A stretch of 64,000 nucleotides of DNA from Altererythrobacter sp. (GCA_017308255.1 JAFKFN010000012.1:39534-103533); one strand, 5' to 3'. Positions 27,875 to 37,544 are shown, counted from the stretch's first letter. Made by a program: numbers and translations. The notes: generated by a model from the letters alone, not told the origin.

Positions 27875-28579
27875 TCAATTCCTGCTCAACACGACGATTG
27901 GCGTCGTCAGCAATGGAGCTGCCTGTAAGATATCACGGAAGATACGCCGAGCCTGGGAATCGCCAACGACAACCACATCATTGGCGAATACCTCTGGGTC
28001 GGGATAGGCACCGCGACGAATGGCCTTCAGATTATACAAAGCAGCAAATCTCTGCCCATTCACCGTCCGGAATACCACGATATCATCCAAAGACGCGAAC
28101 TCGGAAACACCACCAGCCGTCGCAACGGCGCGCACGAGGGTCATATTGCCAATAACCGGATAAAGACCCGGCTTGTCCACTTGTCCATCCACGGTTATTA
28201 CCTGGCTCACGGTTTCAGTGAGGTTCACCGTGACTTGCGGATTGCGCACAAAGCGCCCCGCCAGCCGCCGCTCAATCTCCGCCGCCAGCTCGCCAGGCGT
28301 ACTGCCAGCGGCCTCAACCACGCCTATAAGAGGGAAAGATAAGCGCCCACTCGCGTCGGTCTGCACTTCACGCTGAAGCTCCTCAACACCGAACACGTCA
28401 ATCTTCAGTTTATCGAACGGCCCGATTAAATAGGGTCGATTAGCCGCCAGCAAATCGGTTCGCGTGGGGACGGGAAGCTCCCCGGTTTCAAGCACTTGTA
28501 ACTCAGGGGTAGAAATAAGCGGCGCCTTAGCGCACCCAAGCAGCAAGAGTATCAAAAATCCAGGCACCAGCGCCTTCAT
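27875..28579 (-). CDS. Wza-like polysaccharide export outer-membrane lipoprotein
   Basis: A 234-aa lipoprotein. Signal peptide MKALVPGFLILLLLGC ends in a lipobox. The Poly_export domain follows (YLIGPFDKLKIDVFGVEELQ), then SLBB-type beta-grasp repeats (VDGQVDKPGLYPVIGNMTLV). It would form the outer-membrane channel that works with the Wzc-like protein. The start is the ATG preceded by GGAGGACC; a start 27 codons upstream overlaps the ligase-like gene by ATGA but would bury the signal peptide. It is shorter than E. coli Wza, as is usual in sphingomonads. Confidence 0.88.
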   Translation of the reverse strand: MKALVPGFLILLLLGCAKAPLISTPELQVLETGELPVPTRTDLLAANRPYLIGPFDKLKIDVFGVEELQREVQTDASGRLSFPLIGVVEAAGSTPGELAAEIERRLAGRFVRNPQVTVNLTETVSQVITVDGQVDKPGLYPVIGNMTLVRAVATAGGVSEFASLDDIVVFRTVNGQRFAALYNLKAIRRGAYPDPEVFANDVVVVGDSQARRIFRDILQAAPLLTTPIVVLSRN

Positions 28580-28656
28580 GGGGGTCCTCCGCACACCAGC
28601 AAGCGCCTGGCACACTAAATTGAATCGACAATCATGGCGTAACGCAGCCACCGAAC

Positions 28657-30072
28657 TCATACAATCCGCTGGTCACGGCGAGGCGCTAGAAAACCACAGG
28701 CAATCGCGAAAACCGCCATCAAGGAAGGCACGCGCAGCGGGTAATCGACGACACTCGCGGCACCGAATGCGACTATGACGAAGACGCAAGCCAGCGCTTC
28801 GAGATTCAACGCTCTGCCGCGCCGCGGAAAAATCGCACAGGCGCGCCTAACGAACCAAGCCAAAAAGGCTAGAAGTATAAGCACCCCGCCCAAGCCACCC
28901 TCGACAACAATCTGAAGCCAGTCATTGTGCGCCTGATTCAGGTATGATGGCCGCAACAAATCAAGCCCCTCTATACGCTTGTAAACGAACTCAAATGAGC
29001 CAAAACCTGAACCAATAGGAAAATAGTCCCTAACTAAACGAATGATATCGGGAAAAATCTCACTCCTGAGCTCGAAATCACCTCCCGTGTTCATCAGGCG
29101 ATCGAATGCCAAGGAGCGAGAAAAATAAATAGATGCTAAAAATATTAGGAAGGCTGCCACGAACCCTAAAGTTAAAAACATCCTTGTATATTTATTACGG
29201 ATCTCAAATTTTTTTGGACCATTTTGAGAATTAGTGAACCCATAATATGCGAGGTAGCTGGCGGGAAGCAGCATCCCCGAACCAATAACCAGCCCCGCCC
29301 TCGATCCAGCGATGAGCAGAAAGAGCAGAAAGAGCAAAAGCATTCCTGCAGCGAGCGCCGATAACAATACACGGGCCGTGCGCCAACTTTGCGCCCGGTA
29401 AATCAAATATCCTGAAAGCAGAATTCCGATGCTAATCAATAGCGCTTGATGATTACGATTAGCAAACAAGCCAACCGGCAGCCCGTTATTAGTAATTCGA
29501 TAAAGATAAAAGGGCCCTCTTGGTGAACCAGCCAATTGCAGAATGCCCAGCAACGCGCTCGAAATGGCGGCCAGCCAAATAACCAGAAGGACTTGCCGAC
29601 GAAATCCCCGCCCCTGAATCGCAAACATAAGCAATGCAGCGCAGGGAATGCTGAGAGAGAAGAAGGCATTCCATGCCCTCGATGGCGATAATGCGATCGG
29701 TGACCAAGGCCGCGGCATTCCTGCAACATCATAGATACCCGCAATAACCTTGCGCTCCGGAAGTTGAGTCCAGATAGAAGGCGGTAGCGGGATAATCTGA
29801 ATCAAAATCAGTAGCGCCAGCGCCCCCAAGAGCAAAAGCGGAGTACGCACAATGGCGAATTGCTCCTTGTCAGCCACAAGGAGGGCATAGAGAGCGAAGA
29901 CCAGAGCCACTGGCCGTAAAAGCACCAAGGAAAGTATATCGGACCGCGATCCACCCCCAAGTAGAAAGACTATAGCGATGAACGCCGCAAAAGCGGAAAA
30001 GCGCGCACGCTCTGCTTTGGTATTCCGAAGAATTCCGACAAGCCGCCCCGTTAAGTGCTGATTCTTCCGCAC
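28657..30072 (-). CDS. O-antigen ligase/polymerase family membrane protein
   Basis: A 471-aa protein with about ten transmembrane helices and the PF04932 core: GLFANRNHQALLISIGILLSG, the periplasmic loop with RSEIFPDIIRLVRDYFPIGSGFGSFE, and YLNQAHNDWLQIVVEGG near residue 380. It is a second PF04932-type protein in the locus beside the frame-broken one at 11.7-12.7 kb, and could be either the true polymerase of the EPS or a ligase. The start is GTG with AGGTGA upstream. It ends at, or just before, the Wza-like gene. Confidence 0.8.
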   Translation of the reverse strand: MRKNQHLTGRLVGILRNTKAERARFSAFAAFIAIVFLLGGGSRSDILSLVLLRPVALVFALYALLVADKEQFAIVRTPLLLLGALALLILIQIIPLPPSIWTQLPERKVIAGIYDVAGMPRPWSPIALSPSRAWNAFFSLSIPCAALLMFAIQGRGFRRQVLLVIWLAAISSALLGILQLAGSPRGPFYLYRITNNGLPVGLFANRNHQALLISIGILLSGYLIYRAQSWRTARVLLSALAAGMLLLFLLFLLIAGSRAGLVIGSGMLLPASYLAYYGFTNSQNGPKKFEIRNKYTRMFLTLGFVAAFLIFLASIYFSRSLAFDRLMNTGGDFELRSEIFPDIIRLVRDYFPIGSGFGSFEFVYKRIEGLDLLRPSYLNQAHNDWLQIVVEGGLGGVLILLAFLAWFVRRACAIFPRRGRALNLEALACVFVIVAFGAASVVDYPLRVPSLMAVFAIACGFLAPRRDQRIV

Positions 30073-30357
30073 GCTAGGTCACCTGCCTCCAACTGCCGAT
30101 GCCACGGCTACACTCCTTGATTTTGCGAAAATCGGCAATTTCTGCGCCGAAGTGACCGTTGCGATCCCAATCATCACTCATACCAGTCTCAAACGCACCC
30201 GGCAGCGCTCCTACCGAGAAGTCGCCAATGCCTTGACGCACACAGTCGGTCAACTCAATCCGCCGCAAAGATCATCGGAACCAGAAATATTAAGAAAAGA
30301 ATCACGACTCTCTTTAACACAACAATCATTCAGATCGATGGATCACTGAACTCCCCA

Positions 30358-32298
30358 TTATGACGCCTGAGCCTCTTTCAAGTCGTCTCGCTGGTGTTCA
30401 AATTCGGGCACGATCTGCTTTAATAGCGCAAGCGCCTCATCTCGCCTTCTAGACTTATGCAATTGCTGGAGCAATGCTTGCATCTTATCCCATGGTAGAA
30501 AATTCTCGTGCGCCATCATTATTCTCTTGTGTCTTGTTGGCTCTGGCGCATTGCCGATAAGCAGCTCCTCATAAAGCTTCTCGCCAGATCGTAGTCCGAT
30601 CTCAACTATCTCAATATCTCCATCTGGATCGTCATCATCCCGCACTGTGAGGCCCGACAGATCCACCATGGCACGCGCCAAATCCGCAATTCGCACGCTC
30701 TTGCCCATGTCGAGAACGAACACCTCCCCCCCTCGGGCTAACCCGCCAGCCTGGATCACAAGCTGCGCTGCTTCGGGGATCGTCATGAAATAACGAGTCA
30801 CATCACGGTGCGTCAGAGTGATCGGGCCGCCGGCCTGGATCTGTCGGCGAAAAAGAGGGACTACAGAGCCACTAGACCCAAGCACATTGCCAAACCTCAC
30901 GATCGAAAACCGAGCACCATTATTCCGATTAGCATACGCCTGTACCACCTGCTCCGCCGCGCGCTTTGTCGCCCCCATGATATTAGTGGGTCTGACAGCC
31001 TTGTCAGTGCTAACGAGAATAAAGTCGCTGACAGAAGCCTGGTCGGCCGCCCGTACGATCTCTTCTGTACCAAAAATGTTGTTCCTAATCCCTTCAACCG
31101 GATTAGCCTCGACCAGGGGCACATGCTTATACGCCGCAGCGTGATAAACTGTCTCAGGCCGCCATCTACCAAAAACAAACTCCAGCCGCGCTCGGTCGGT
31201 CACGGATCCCAGGACGGGTATGACTTCAATTTGATCAAGTCCCTGCTTGCAGCGAATAATTGAGAGTTCCCGCTCAATCTGATAAAGAGCGTATTCTGAG
31301 ATATCGAACAGAATAAGCTGACGCACTCCATTACCGACGATCTGCCGACACAGTTCGCTTCCGATCGACCCACCTGCGCCACTTACAAGAACCGTCTTTC
31401 CAACAATAGTTCGCCCCATAAGAAGAGAATTTGGCGTTACAATATCACGCCCAAGGAGATCTTCTATCTGGATCTCTCGTAAGTCATTGATAGAAATTTT
31501 TCCGTCAACCAGTTCATCCAGACTGGGCAAAGTTTGAACGTGCACTTGGAGCTTCAGCAACTCATCCATAATTTCGCGCCGGCGCTTGCGCGGAATTCGT
31601 GGAAGCGCCAACAACACTGCACTAATTTCCTGCGTCGCAATGACTTCGGCGAGACGCGAACTGTGATAAATGGTGACGCCATCCAATTGCTGACGATCCA
31701 GACGCTCATCGTCATCCACAAAGGCAATGGTGGTGAAACGAGCGTCGTGCCTTAATGAAAGCGCTAGTTGCCTGCCCGACTTGCCCGCACCGTATATCAG
31801 CACTCGATCAATCTTAGCGCCTCCCTTCGATGCTGCTGTAAACTCCATCAATATGTATCGCCCCACCACTCGACTCGATGCGGCCAATCCAAAAAACACC
31901 ATCGGCTGGATCATCGCTATGGTGCGTGGAACGCCGTCCACTCCCCACAACATGAACACCGCAACAAGCGGCACCGCACAAAGCACAACAGCCTTCGCCA
32001 ACTGGAAGATCGTTCTAGACCCAGCGAAGCGAAAAATTGTAGAGTATATTCCGTTAATGAAAAATGTAAAAATGTATAAAGGGATAGCAACCAGAGAGAA
32101 TATTAATGGCGGTTCAATTGAAAAATCAAGCGCTCCCACCCTTAAGGAGAAGGCTATAAAAACGGATATGAAACACAACAAAGAGTCAGAAAATAATACG
32201 ACAAATTTTTTCTTGGACCTACGTAAACTCAGGAGATATTTACATAAACTTATGATAAAATTCCTATAGAGTTCATCTTGGCTCACCACCTCCTTCAT
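30358..32298 (-). CDS. Membrane-anchored UDP-sugar 4,6-dehydratase, PglF/WbpM/CapD type
   Basis: A 646-aa enzyme. Four N-terminal transmembrane helices (residues 30-150) precede two Rossmann domains. The first has IYGAGKSGRQLALSLR; the second has SGAGGSIGSELCRQI, YHAAAYKHVPLVEANP and the catalytic STDKAVRPTNIMGATK with the Met and Lys of the WbpM-type triad. It makes the 4-keto-6-deoxy intermediate from UDP-GlcNAc, the first step of legionaminic, bacillosamine and QuiNAc-type sugars. I use the ATG ten bases after AGGAGG, not the GTG next to it. As the first gene of the island it may feed the aminotransferase 8 kb downstream. Confidence 0.9.
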   Translation of the reverse strand: MKEVVSQDELYRNFIISLCKYLLSLRRSKKKFVVLFSDSLLCFISVFIAFSLRVGALDFSIEPPLIFSLVAIPLYIFTFFINGIYSTIFRFAGSRTIFQLAKAVVLCAVPLVAVFMLWGVDGVPRTIAMIQPMVFFGLAASSRVVGRYILMEFTAASKGGAKIDRVLIYGAGKSGRQLALSLRHDARFTTIAFVDDDERLDRQQLDGVTIYHSSRLAEVIATQEISAVLLALPRIPRKRRREIMDELLKLQVHVQTLPSLDELVDGKISINDLREIQIEDLLGRDIVTPNSLLMGRTIVGKTVLVSGAGGSIGSELCRQIVGNGVRQLILFDISEYALYQIERELSIIRCKQGLDQIEVIPVLGSVTDRARLEFVFGRWRPETVYHAAAYKHVPLVEANPVEGIRNNIFGTEEIVRAADQASVSDFILVSTDKAVRPTNIMGATKRAAEQVVQAYANRNNGARFSIVRFGNVLGSSGSVVPLFRRQIQAGGPITLTHRDVTRYFMTIPEAAQLVIQAGGLARGGEVFVLDMGKSVRIADLARAMVDLSGLTVRDDDDPDGDIEIVEIGLRSGEKLYEELLIGNAPEPTRHKRIMMAHENFLPWDKMQALLQQLHKSRRRDEALALLKQIVPEFEHQRDDLKEAQAS

Positions 32299-32592
32299 CT
32301 GGCCCACGCCTCCTTTGGCTCATCAGACGCTTGCGCATTCCGCCAACGCCAACGTTCGCTTCTCTCTGGCGGCACTCCATTCGCGGCGTGCGCAAACCAA
32401 GATATCGGGATCAAACAACATATCAGAATTAAAAGAGCAATCATGCAAGCACGATGGGATGGAGGGGTGCGAATGAGCGACGATGGAGAACGTCCGAAAT
32501 GTATAGCCACCGCGATAGCGCTCAGCATCTGGGCTCAGACTTGTAATCTTTGGTGATCCCCCCCATTGCAGCGCCCTGCAAGCGATTTGAAG

Positions 32593-34068
32593 ATGATGAA
32601 CCTCACCCACCCCCTGCTCGACGCGGACGGCGACAAGCTGCATGAAGAGTGCGGCATTTTCGGCGTAATCGGCGCACCGGAAGCCGCCGCCGCCTGCGCG
32701 CTGGGCCTTCATGCCCTGCAACATCGCGGACAGGAAGCGGTCGGCATCACCAGCTTCGACGGGGCGGAGTTCTTCACGCGCCGCGGCCTGGGGCATGTGG
32801 CGGATAATTTCGCCAGCGGCGAATCGATCGCCGAACTGCCCGGCACGATGGCCGTGGGCCATGTGCGTTATTCGACCACCGGGGGCGCCGGCCTGCGCAA
32901 CGTCCAGCCGCTTTATGCCGACCTGGCCAGCGGCGGTTTCGCGGTGGCGCACAACGGCAATATCTCGAATGCGGTCCACCTCAGGCGCGACCTGGTGCAG
33001 CGTGGGGCCATCTTCCAGTCGACCTCGGATACCGAGGTCATCATCCATCTTGTCGCCACCAGCCGATTCAAGGCCATACTCGACAAGCTGGTCGACGCCC
33101 TGAGGCTGGTCGAGGGTGCCTATGCGCTGATCGTGACGACCCCCCACGGCATGATCGCCTGCCGCGATCCGCTGGGCATCCGCCCGCTGGTGATGGGCCG
33201 GCTGGGCGATGCCAAGGTCTTCGCCAGCGAGACCGTGGCGTTCGACATGGTGGGCGCGGAGTTCGAACGGCAAGTCGAACCGGGCGAATTCATCGAAGTC
33301 GGTTTCGACGGTACGATCCGCTCGCACCGACCTTTCGGCAACGTCGCGCCACGGCCCTGCATCTTCGAGCATGTCTATTTCAGCCGGCCGGATTCAGTCT
33401 TCAACGACCGTTCGGTCTATGAATCCCGCAAGCAGATCGGCGTGGAACTGGCGCGCGAAGCGCCGGTGGAGGCGGACCTTGTGGTGCCGGTGCCCGACAG
33501 CGGGGTGCCCGCTGCCATCGGTTATTCCCAGCAATCCGGTATCCCGTTCGAGCTCGGCATCATCCGGTCGCACTATGTCGGGCGGACCTTCATCCAGCCA
33601 TCCGACGGCGCCCGCCACGCCGGCGTGAAACGCAAGCACAACGCCAACCGCAAGCTGGTGGAAGGCAAGCGCATCATCCTGATCGACGATTCGATCGTGC
33701 GCGGCACCACCTCGATGAAGATCGTGCAGATGATGCGCGATGCCGGCGCCACGGAGATCCATTTCCGCGTCGCCAGCCCGCCGACCGGGCACGGCTGCTA
33801 TTACGGGGTCGATACGCCGGAGCGGTCAAAGCTGCTGGCCGGCCGGATGGACGTGGCCGCGATGTGCGACTTCATCCACGCCGACAGCCTGGCCTTTGTT
33901 TCGATAGACGGGCTCTATCGCGCCGTGGGCCTGGCCAAGCGCGACAGCGCCTGCCCGCAATATTGCGACGCCTGCTTCACCGGCGATTACCCCACCAGCC
34001 TGACCGATCTCGCCGAGCGCCGGCAGGCGGACGCGCAGCTTTCCTTCCCAGTCAACAAGGTCGCCTGA
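32593..34068 (+). CDS. purF: Amidophosphoribosyltransferase
   Basis: First step of purine synthesis, PRPP plus glutamine to phosphoribosylamine. The 491-aa protein has the glutaminase domain with the nucleophilic Cys in EECGIFGVIG, where the propeptide MMNLTHPLLDADGDKLHEE would be removed, LQHRGQEAVG, RYSTTGG, and the PRPP-binding loop LIDDSIVRGTTS. Cysteines for an iron-sulfur cluster occur in the C-terminal part (CPQYCDAC). I choose the ATG pair at 32593/32596; a TTG nine codons upstream is unlikely. The downstream SDR gene overlaps by TGATG. Confidence 0.94.
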   Translation: MMNLTHPLLDADGDKLHEECGIFGVIGAPEAAAACALGLHALQHRGQEAVGITSFDGAEFFTRRGLGHVADNFASGESIAELPGTMAVGHVRYSTTGGAGLRNVQPLYADLASGGFAVAHNGNISNAVHLRRDLVQRGAIFQSTSDTEVIIHLVATSRFKAILDKLVDALRLVEGAYALIVTTPHGMIACRDPLGIRPLVMGRLGDAKVFASETVAFDMVGAEFERQVEPGEFIEVGFDGTIRSHRPFGNVAPRPCIFEHVYFSRPDSVFNDRSVYESRKQIGVELAREAPVEADLVVPVPDSGVPAAIGYSQQSGIPFELGIIRSHYVGRTFIQPSDGARHAGVKRKHNANRKLVEGKRIILIDDSIVRGTTSMKIVQMMRDAGATEIHFRVASPPTGHGCYYGVDTPERSKLLAGRMDVAAMCDFIHADSLAFVSIDGLYRAVGLAKRDSACPQYCDACFTGDYPTSLTDLAERRQADAQLSFPVNKVA

Positions 34069-34784
34069 TGACGAACGCCGCACCGCTTGCGGGGCGCATC
34101 GCGCTCGTCACTGGCGCAAGCCGCGGAATCGGCGCCGCGACGGCGCAGGCGCTGGCCGCGGCTGGCGCCCATGTCGTGCTCACCGCGCGCACTGTGCGCG
34201 ACCTTGAGGCGGTCGAGGACGCGATCCACGAAGCCGGCGGCACCGCCACGATCGCGCCGATGGATCTTACCGAAAGCGATTCGATAGCGCGCCTCGCCAC
34301 CGCCGTTGCGGAACGCTGGCAACGGCTCGACATCCTGATCATCAACGCCGCGATGCTGCCGCCGCTCACCCCCGTGGCGCAGATCGAGCCGAAGAGCTTC
34401 AACCAGGCGCTGACGCTTAACGTGTTGGCCACTCAAGCCCTGATCGCCGCATTCGACCCACTGCTGAAACGCAGCGATGCCGGGCGCATCATCGGCCTGA
34501 CCAGCAGCGTCGGCGCAGAGCCGCGTGCCTACTGGGGAGCTTACGGCGCGAGCAAGGCTGCGTTCGATTCGCTACTTTCTTGCTACGGGCAGGAAGTCGA
34601 ACGGATCTCCAACACCCGCGTCGCCATCCTCGATCCTGGCGCTACGCGCACGCAGATGAGAGCGCGTGCGTATCCGGGGGAGGATCCAGCATCGATCAAG
34701 TCGCCGGAGATGGTGGCGCAGCGTATTGTGGAAATGCTGACGGAGGACTTCACGAACCTTCGCCGGGAGCGGGTGGGAGCGTAG
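34068..34784 (+). CDS. Short-chain dehydrogenase/reductase
   Basis: A 238-aa classical SDR with NAD(P)-binding TGASRGIGAATAQAL, the NNA-equivalent IINAAM, the catalytic Ser in LTSSVG, and Tyr and Lys in YGASKAAF. The start ATG overlaps the purF stop, so the two are co-translated, an arrangement common in sphingomonads. Substrate is unknown. The Arg in TARTVRDL after the second strand favours NADP. Confidence 0.88.
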   Translation: MTNAAPLAGRIALVTGASRGIGAATAQALAAAGAHVVLTARTVRDLEAVEDAIHEAGGTATIAPMDLTESDSIARLATAVAERWQRLDILIINAAMLPPLTPVAQIEPKSFNQALTLNVLATQALIAAFDPLLKRSDAGRIIGLTSSVGAEPRAYWGAYGASKAAFDSLLSCYGQEVERISNTRVAILDPGATRTQMRARAYPGEDPASIKSPEMVAQRIVEMLTEDFTNLRRERVGA

Positions 34785-34942
34785 GCACTTTCGCCGAAAT
34801 CAGTCCGCGCAGACGATCTCTCTTAGAAAGTCAGCCAGCGATGGCTCGGGTGGGTTAACTGTTTTTTCGAATGACTATTTAACCGCCCCTATGCACACTC
34901 CGTCATGCATGGTCCCCCGGCTGTGCACAAGGAATTGTACCG

Positions 34943-35278
34943 ATGACCCTCCACCACACGCTCGGTCGTTACGATATTGCCGCTCAGGAGGATCGCTCCG
35001 CGCCGCGGACAAAGCTGGCCATCCCCGCTCAACTGCGCGCTTCGGGGGCGCGGGCGTTTCAGACGGTGGTGAACGATCTTTCGCTGTCGGGCTTTTCGGC
35101 CACCGCGATCACGCGGATGCATCCGGGGACGGTTTGCTGGTTGACGTTGCCGGGCCTGGAGGCGCTGCAGGCGGAAGTCGTGTGGTGGGAAAACAACCTG
35201 TGCGGCTGCGCCTTTTCCAACCTGCTCAGCCCGATCGTGCACGACAGCATTCTCGCCCGCTATCGCGAGGGCGGCTGA
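34943..35278 (+). CDS. PilZ-domain protein
   Basis: A 111-aa protein with a single PilZ domain. The RTKLAIPAQLRAS segment, NDLSLSGFSA and VVWWENNLCGCAF fit the family, whose members bind cyclic di-GMP. The usual first-site motif RxxxR is represented only by RSAPRTK, and the second (D/N)xSxxG is NDLSLSG. It has no fused effector domain. AT-rich bases with GGTTAA/TTAACC flank its upstream region (34852-34884) and might be regulatory. Confidence 0.8.
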   Translation: MTLHHTLGRYDIAAQEDRSAPRTKLAIPAQLRASGARAFQTVVNDLSLSGFSATAITRMHPGTVCWLTLPGLEALQAEVVWWENNLCGCAFSNLLSPIVHDSILARYREGG

Positions 35279-35290
35279 GCCGGGCGCGGC

Positions 35291-36526
35291 TTATCGCTTC
35301 ACCAGCGTCACCTGGCTGACGGTGATGCCGCCGCCGCGGAAGCCGCCTTCGCAGTACATCAGGTAGAATCGCCAGAGATCGCAGAACCGCCGGTCGAACC
35401 CGGCGGGCAAGCGGCCTTGCGCCACGGCCGCGTCGAAATGGGCGCGCCAGGCTTTCAAGGTTTCGGCATAGTCGAGCCCGCAATCCTCCTGATCCCGCCA
35501 TTCCAGCCCCTGGGCTTCGGCCAGGGCGCGGAACTCGCCTGCCTCGATCAGCAGGCCGCCGGGGAAGACATAGGCCTGGATGAAATCCGCGTTGCGCGCA
35601 TAGCCTTCGAACAGCTCGCTCTGCATCGCGATGAACTGGATCGCCGCCCGCCCGCCGGGCTTCAGGTTGCGGGCGATGCATTGCATGAACGCCGGCCAGT
35701 ATTCGCGCCCCAGCGCCTCCACCATCTCGACGCTGACGATGGCATCGAACTGGCCGGCGGTATCGCGATAATCCTGCTTGAGGAACTGGATCTGGGGGTG
35801 ATGCCGGCGCGCCCAGTCCAGCTGTTCATCGGACAGGCTGATGGCGGTGACGCTACTGCCCTTCCCCGCGAAATAGCCGGCCAGGGCACCCCAGCCACAG
35901 CCGATTTCCAGCAGCGATTGCGGCTGCCCCACCCGCTCCGCCAGCCGGTGCCACTTGCGGCGCTGCGCCGATTCCAGCCCGTCCGCGCCCCAGCGGTAGG
36001 CGCTGGAATAGCTCATCGTCGGATCAAGCCAGGCGCCGTAGAAATCGTTGCCGAGATCGTAATGCGCGTGAATGTTCCGTTCCGCCTGGACGCGCGTATT
36101 GCGGTTCAGCCAATGCATCGCCCGGCTGGCCAGCCGCCAGGGCCCGCGGGATCGCCCGGTTTCACCCAGGCTGACGCCATTGGCGGAGAATACGGCGAAC
36201 AGCGGCACCGGGTCGGCGCTGGTCCATTCGCCCGCTTCCCACGCCTGATACCAGCCGACCGAGCCGCCCGTGGCCAGCCGCAACAGGGCGCGCCAATCGC
36301 GGATCTGCACTTCAGCCTCAAACCCCGGCGCCCGGCCGCCGAGCCGGCGCGTGTTGCCATCGGGCAGGTGGGCGAGGATCGCGCCGCTTTCCAGGCCGGC
36401 GTCGATGCGATCGAGCAGCTTGTGGAAGCCTGGCGCGAAGAGGCGCGCCAGCGCGCCCGGCGAAAAGCCGAAGCGCTGCCCTGCTTCGAGCAGCACGTTA
36501 CCCCGCTGTGCGCTCTCCCCCGTCAT
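35291..36526 (-). CDS. Cyclopropane-fatty-acyl-phospholipid synthase family methyltransferase
   Basis: A 411-aa SAM-dependent enzyme of the CFA synthase family, which methylenates unsaturated acyl chains of membrane lipids. The core shows NIHAHYDLGNDFYGAWLDPTMSYSS, SAM-binding LEIGCGWGALAGYFAG, SVEMVEALGREYW, and GGGITVSQVTLVKR at the C-terminus. The ATG at MTGESAQRG is chosen because upstream residues are a high-GC run without conservation. It lies just downstream of the metal-dependent-hydrolase-like gene on the same strand. Confidence 0.9.
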   Translation of the reverse strand: MTGESAQRGNVLLEAGQRFGFSPGALARLFAPGFHKLLDRIDAGLESGAILAHLPDGNTRRLGGRAPGFEAEVQIRDWRALLRLATGGSVGWYQAWEAGEWTSADPVPLFAVFSANGVSLGETGRSRGPWRLASRAMHWLNRNTRVQAERNIHAHYDLGNDFYGAWLDPTMSYSSAYRWGADGLESAQRRKWHRLAERVGQPQSLLEIGCGWGALAGYFAGKGSSVTAISLSDEQLDWARRHHPQIQFLKQDYRDTAGQFDAIVSVEMVEALGREYWPAFMQCIARNLKPGGRAAIQFIAMQSELFEGYARNADFIQAYVFPGGLLIEAGEFRALAEAQGLEWRDQEDCGLDYAETLKAWRAHFDAAVAQGRLPAGFDRRFCDLWRFYLMYCEGGFRGGGITVSQVTLVKR

Positions 36527-36557
36527 GCGGCATTTATGGCGGGAAGCCGCCCGCGCT

Positions 36558-37544
36558 TCAACCCGGTGCCGGCGCGGCGCAGCCGGGCGCGCCCGTGGGC
36601 AGCACCGCGGACCGGCCGAGCGCACCCGATCCGGGCCGATCGCCGAACCGGGCATCCTGGAACCGCACGACGATGCGGCACCGTTCACGCGTGACCTGGG
36701 CCATGGGCAGGATCGACCAGCGGCGGAAGCTGGCGAGGCCGGGCGTTTCCAGCAAGGCGCGGCGAGCCAGGGGATCGCTCATTCCGTCCGGAACGGGCGC
36801 GGAATAGCTTTCGAGCGCGGTGAGCGAATGGAACGGATCGTAATCGCCGCGCGAAATGGCGTGATCCTGCCGCCAGATGACGTTGCGTTTCCAGAACACG
36901 ACCGGCGGCGGGCTGACGACCACCGAATCCGGCGTAGCATGAGGCGCTGCGCGGCGCGGAGCCTTGCTGGCCAGATCGCTGACCACGCCATTGGCGCAGA
37001 TATAGGCGAAGACCGCGCCGATCCCGACGATCGCCGGCTGGCGCCAGTCGCCCCCTCCCCGCTTCTCGCGGCGGCGGGAGAGCCAGACGGCGGAGCCGAG
37101 CATGAGCCAGATCCACACGTCGATGATGAACAGCGAATCGTTGTGATACCAGCGGGGGCTGAACGGCGAGAACAGCTGGATCGCATAGCTTGTCTGCCAA
37201 TCGAGCAGCGGATGCGTGGCCGCGCCGATATAGCACAGCGCCACGAGCCAGCCGACGTGCATCGCCAGCCCGCTCTTGAACACGGCCCCCCGCTTCACCT
37301 GCCAGCGGTCGAGCAGCCATAGCAGCGCGGCGAGGATCGGCGGCATCAACAGCACCCCGCCGACGACACCGTGGGTGAAGCCCCGATGCGTGGCCAGCGG
37401 CACCCAGGGCACCCAGCCGAAGAACACATCGATATCCGGCATGTTCGCGCCGAGGATCAGCGCGGCGAGCCCCTTGCGCGTCTTGCGCTTGAGCCCGGCC
37501 TGACCGAGCGCCCAGCCGGCGAGGCTGTGAGTGAGATTGTCCAT
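36558..37544 (-). CDS. Membrane-bound metal-dependent hydrolase-like protein (YdjM type)
   Basis: A 328-aa protein starting with MDNLTHSLAGWALGQAG. ATHRGFTHG and THPLLDW carry the conserved His and Asp residues of the LexA-regulated YdjM/YfhO-like metal-dependent hydrolase group. At least four hydrophobic segments follow. The C-terminal third is Pro/Gly-rich and less conserved. I start at this ATG rather than 17 codons upstream. Biochemical role is not established for the family. Confidence 0.8.
   Translation of the reverse strand: MDNLTHSLAGWALGQAGLKRKTRKGLAALILGANMPDIDVFFGWVPWVPLATHRGFTHGVVGGVLLMPPILAALLWLLDRWQVKRGAVFKSGLAMHVGWLVALCYIGAATHPLLDWQTSYAIQLFSPFSPRWYHNDSLFIIDVWIWLMLGSAVWLSRRREKRGGGDWRQPAIVGIGAVFAYICANGVVSDLASKAPRRAAPHATPDSVVVSPPPVVFWKRNVIWRQDHAISRGDYDPFHSLTALESYSAPVPDGMSDPLARRALLETPGLASFRRWSILPMAQVTRERCRIVVRFQDARFGDRPGSGALGRSAVLPTGAPGCAAPAPG

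Larger units (their letters stand above)
9255..32298 (-). other. Exopolysaccharide / nonulosonic acid biosynthesis island
   Basis: Roughly 23 kb of genes all on the minus strand, bounded by tRNA-Pro on one side and purF on the other. Base composition is visibly richer in A and T than the flanks, most strongly over the Wzy, NeuA/C and PglF-like genes. Many neighbouring genes overlap by ATGA, GTGA or TTGA. Contents follow a Wzx/Wzy-dependent pathway: precursor synthesis, phosphoglycosyl transferase, glycosyltransferases, flippase, polymerase, Wzc and Wza. The composition shift and variable-type content suggest horizontal acquisition. Confidence 0.85.

Noticed and set aside
30074-30268. Small minus-strand frame of 64 codons upstream of the O-antigen-ligase-like gene
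   Set aside because: No ribosome-binding site, no recognisable family, and overlaps another equally unsupported frame on the plus strand.
34852-34884. GGTTAA/TTAACC pair as a CtrA or other operator
   Set aside because: Spacing does not fit TTAA-N7-TTAA and the bases are simply AT-rich; kept only as a remark.
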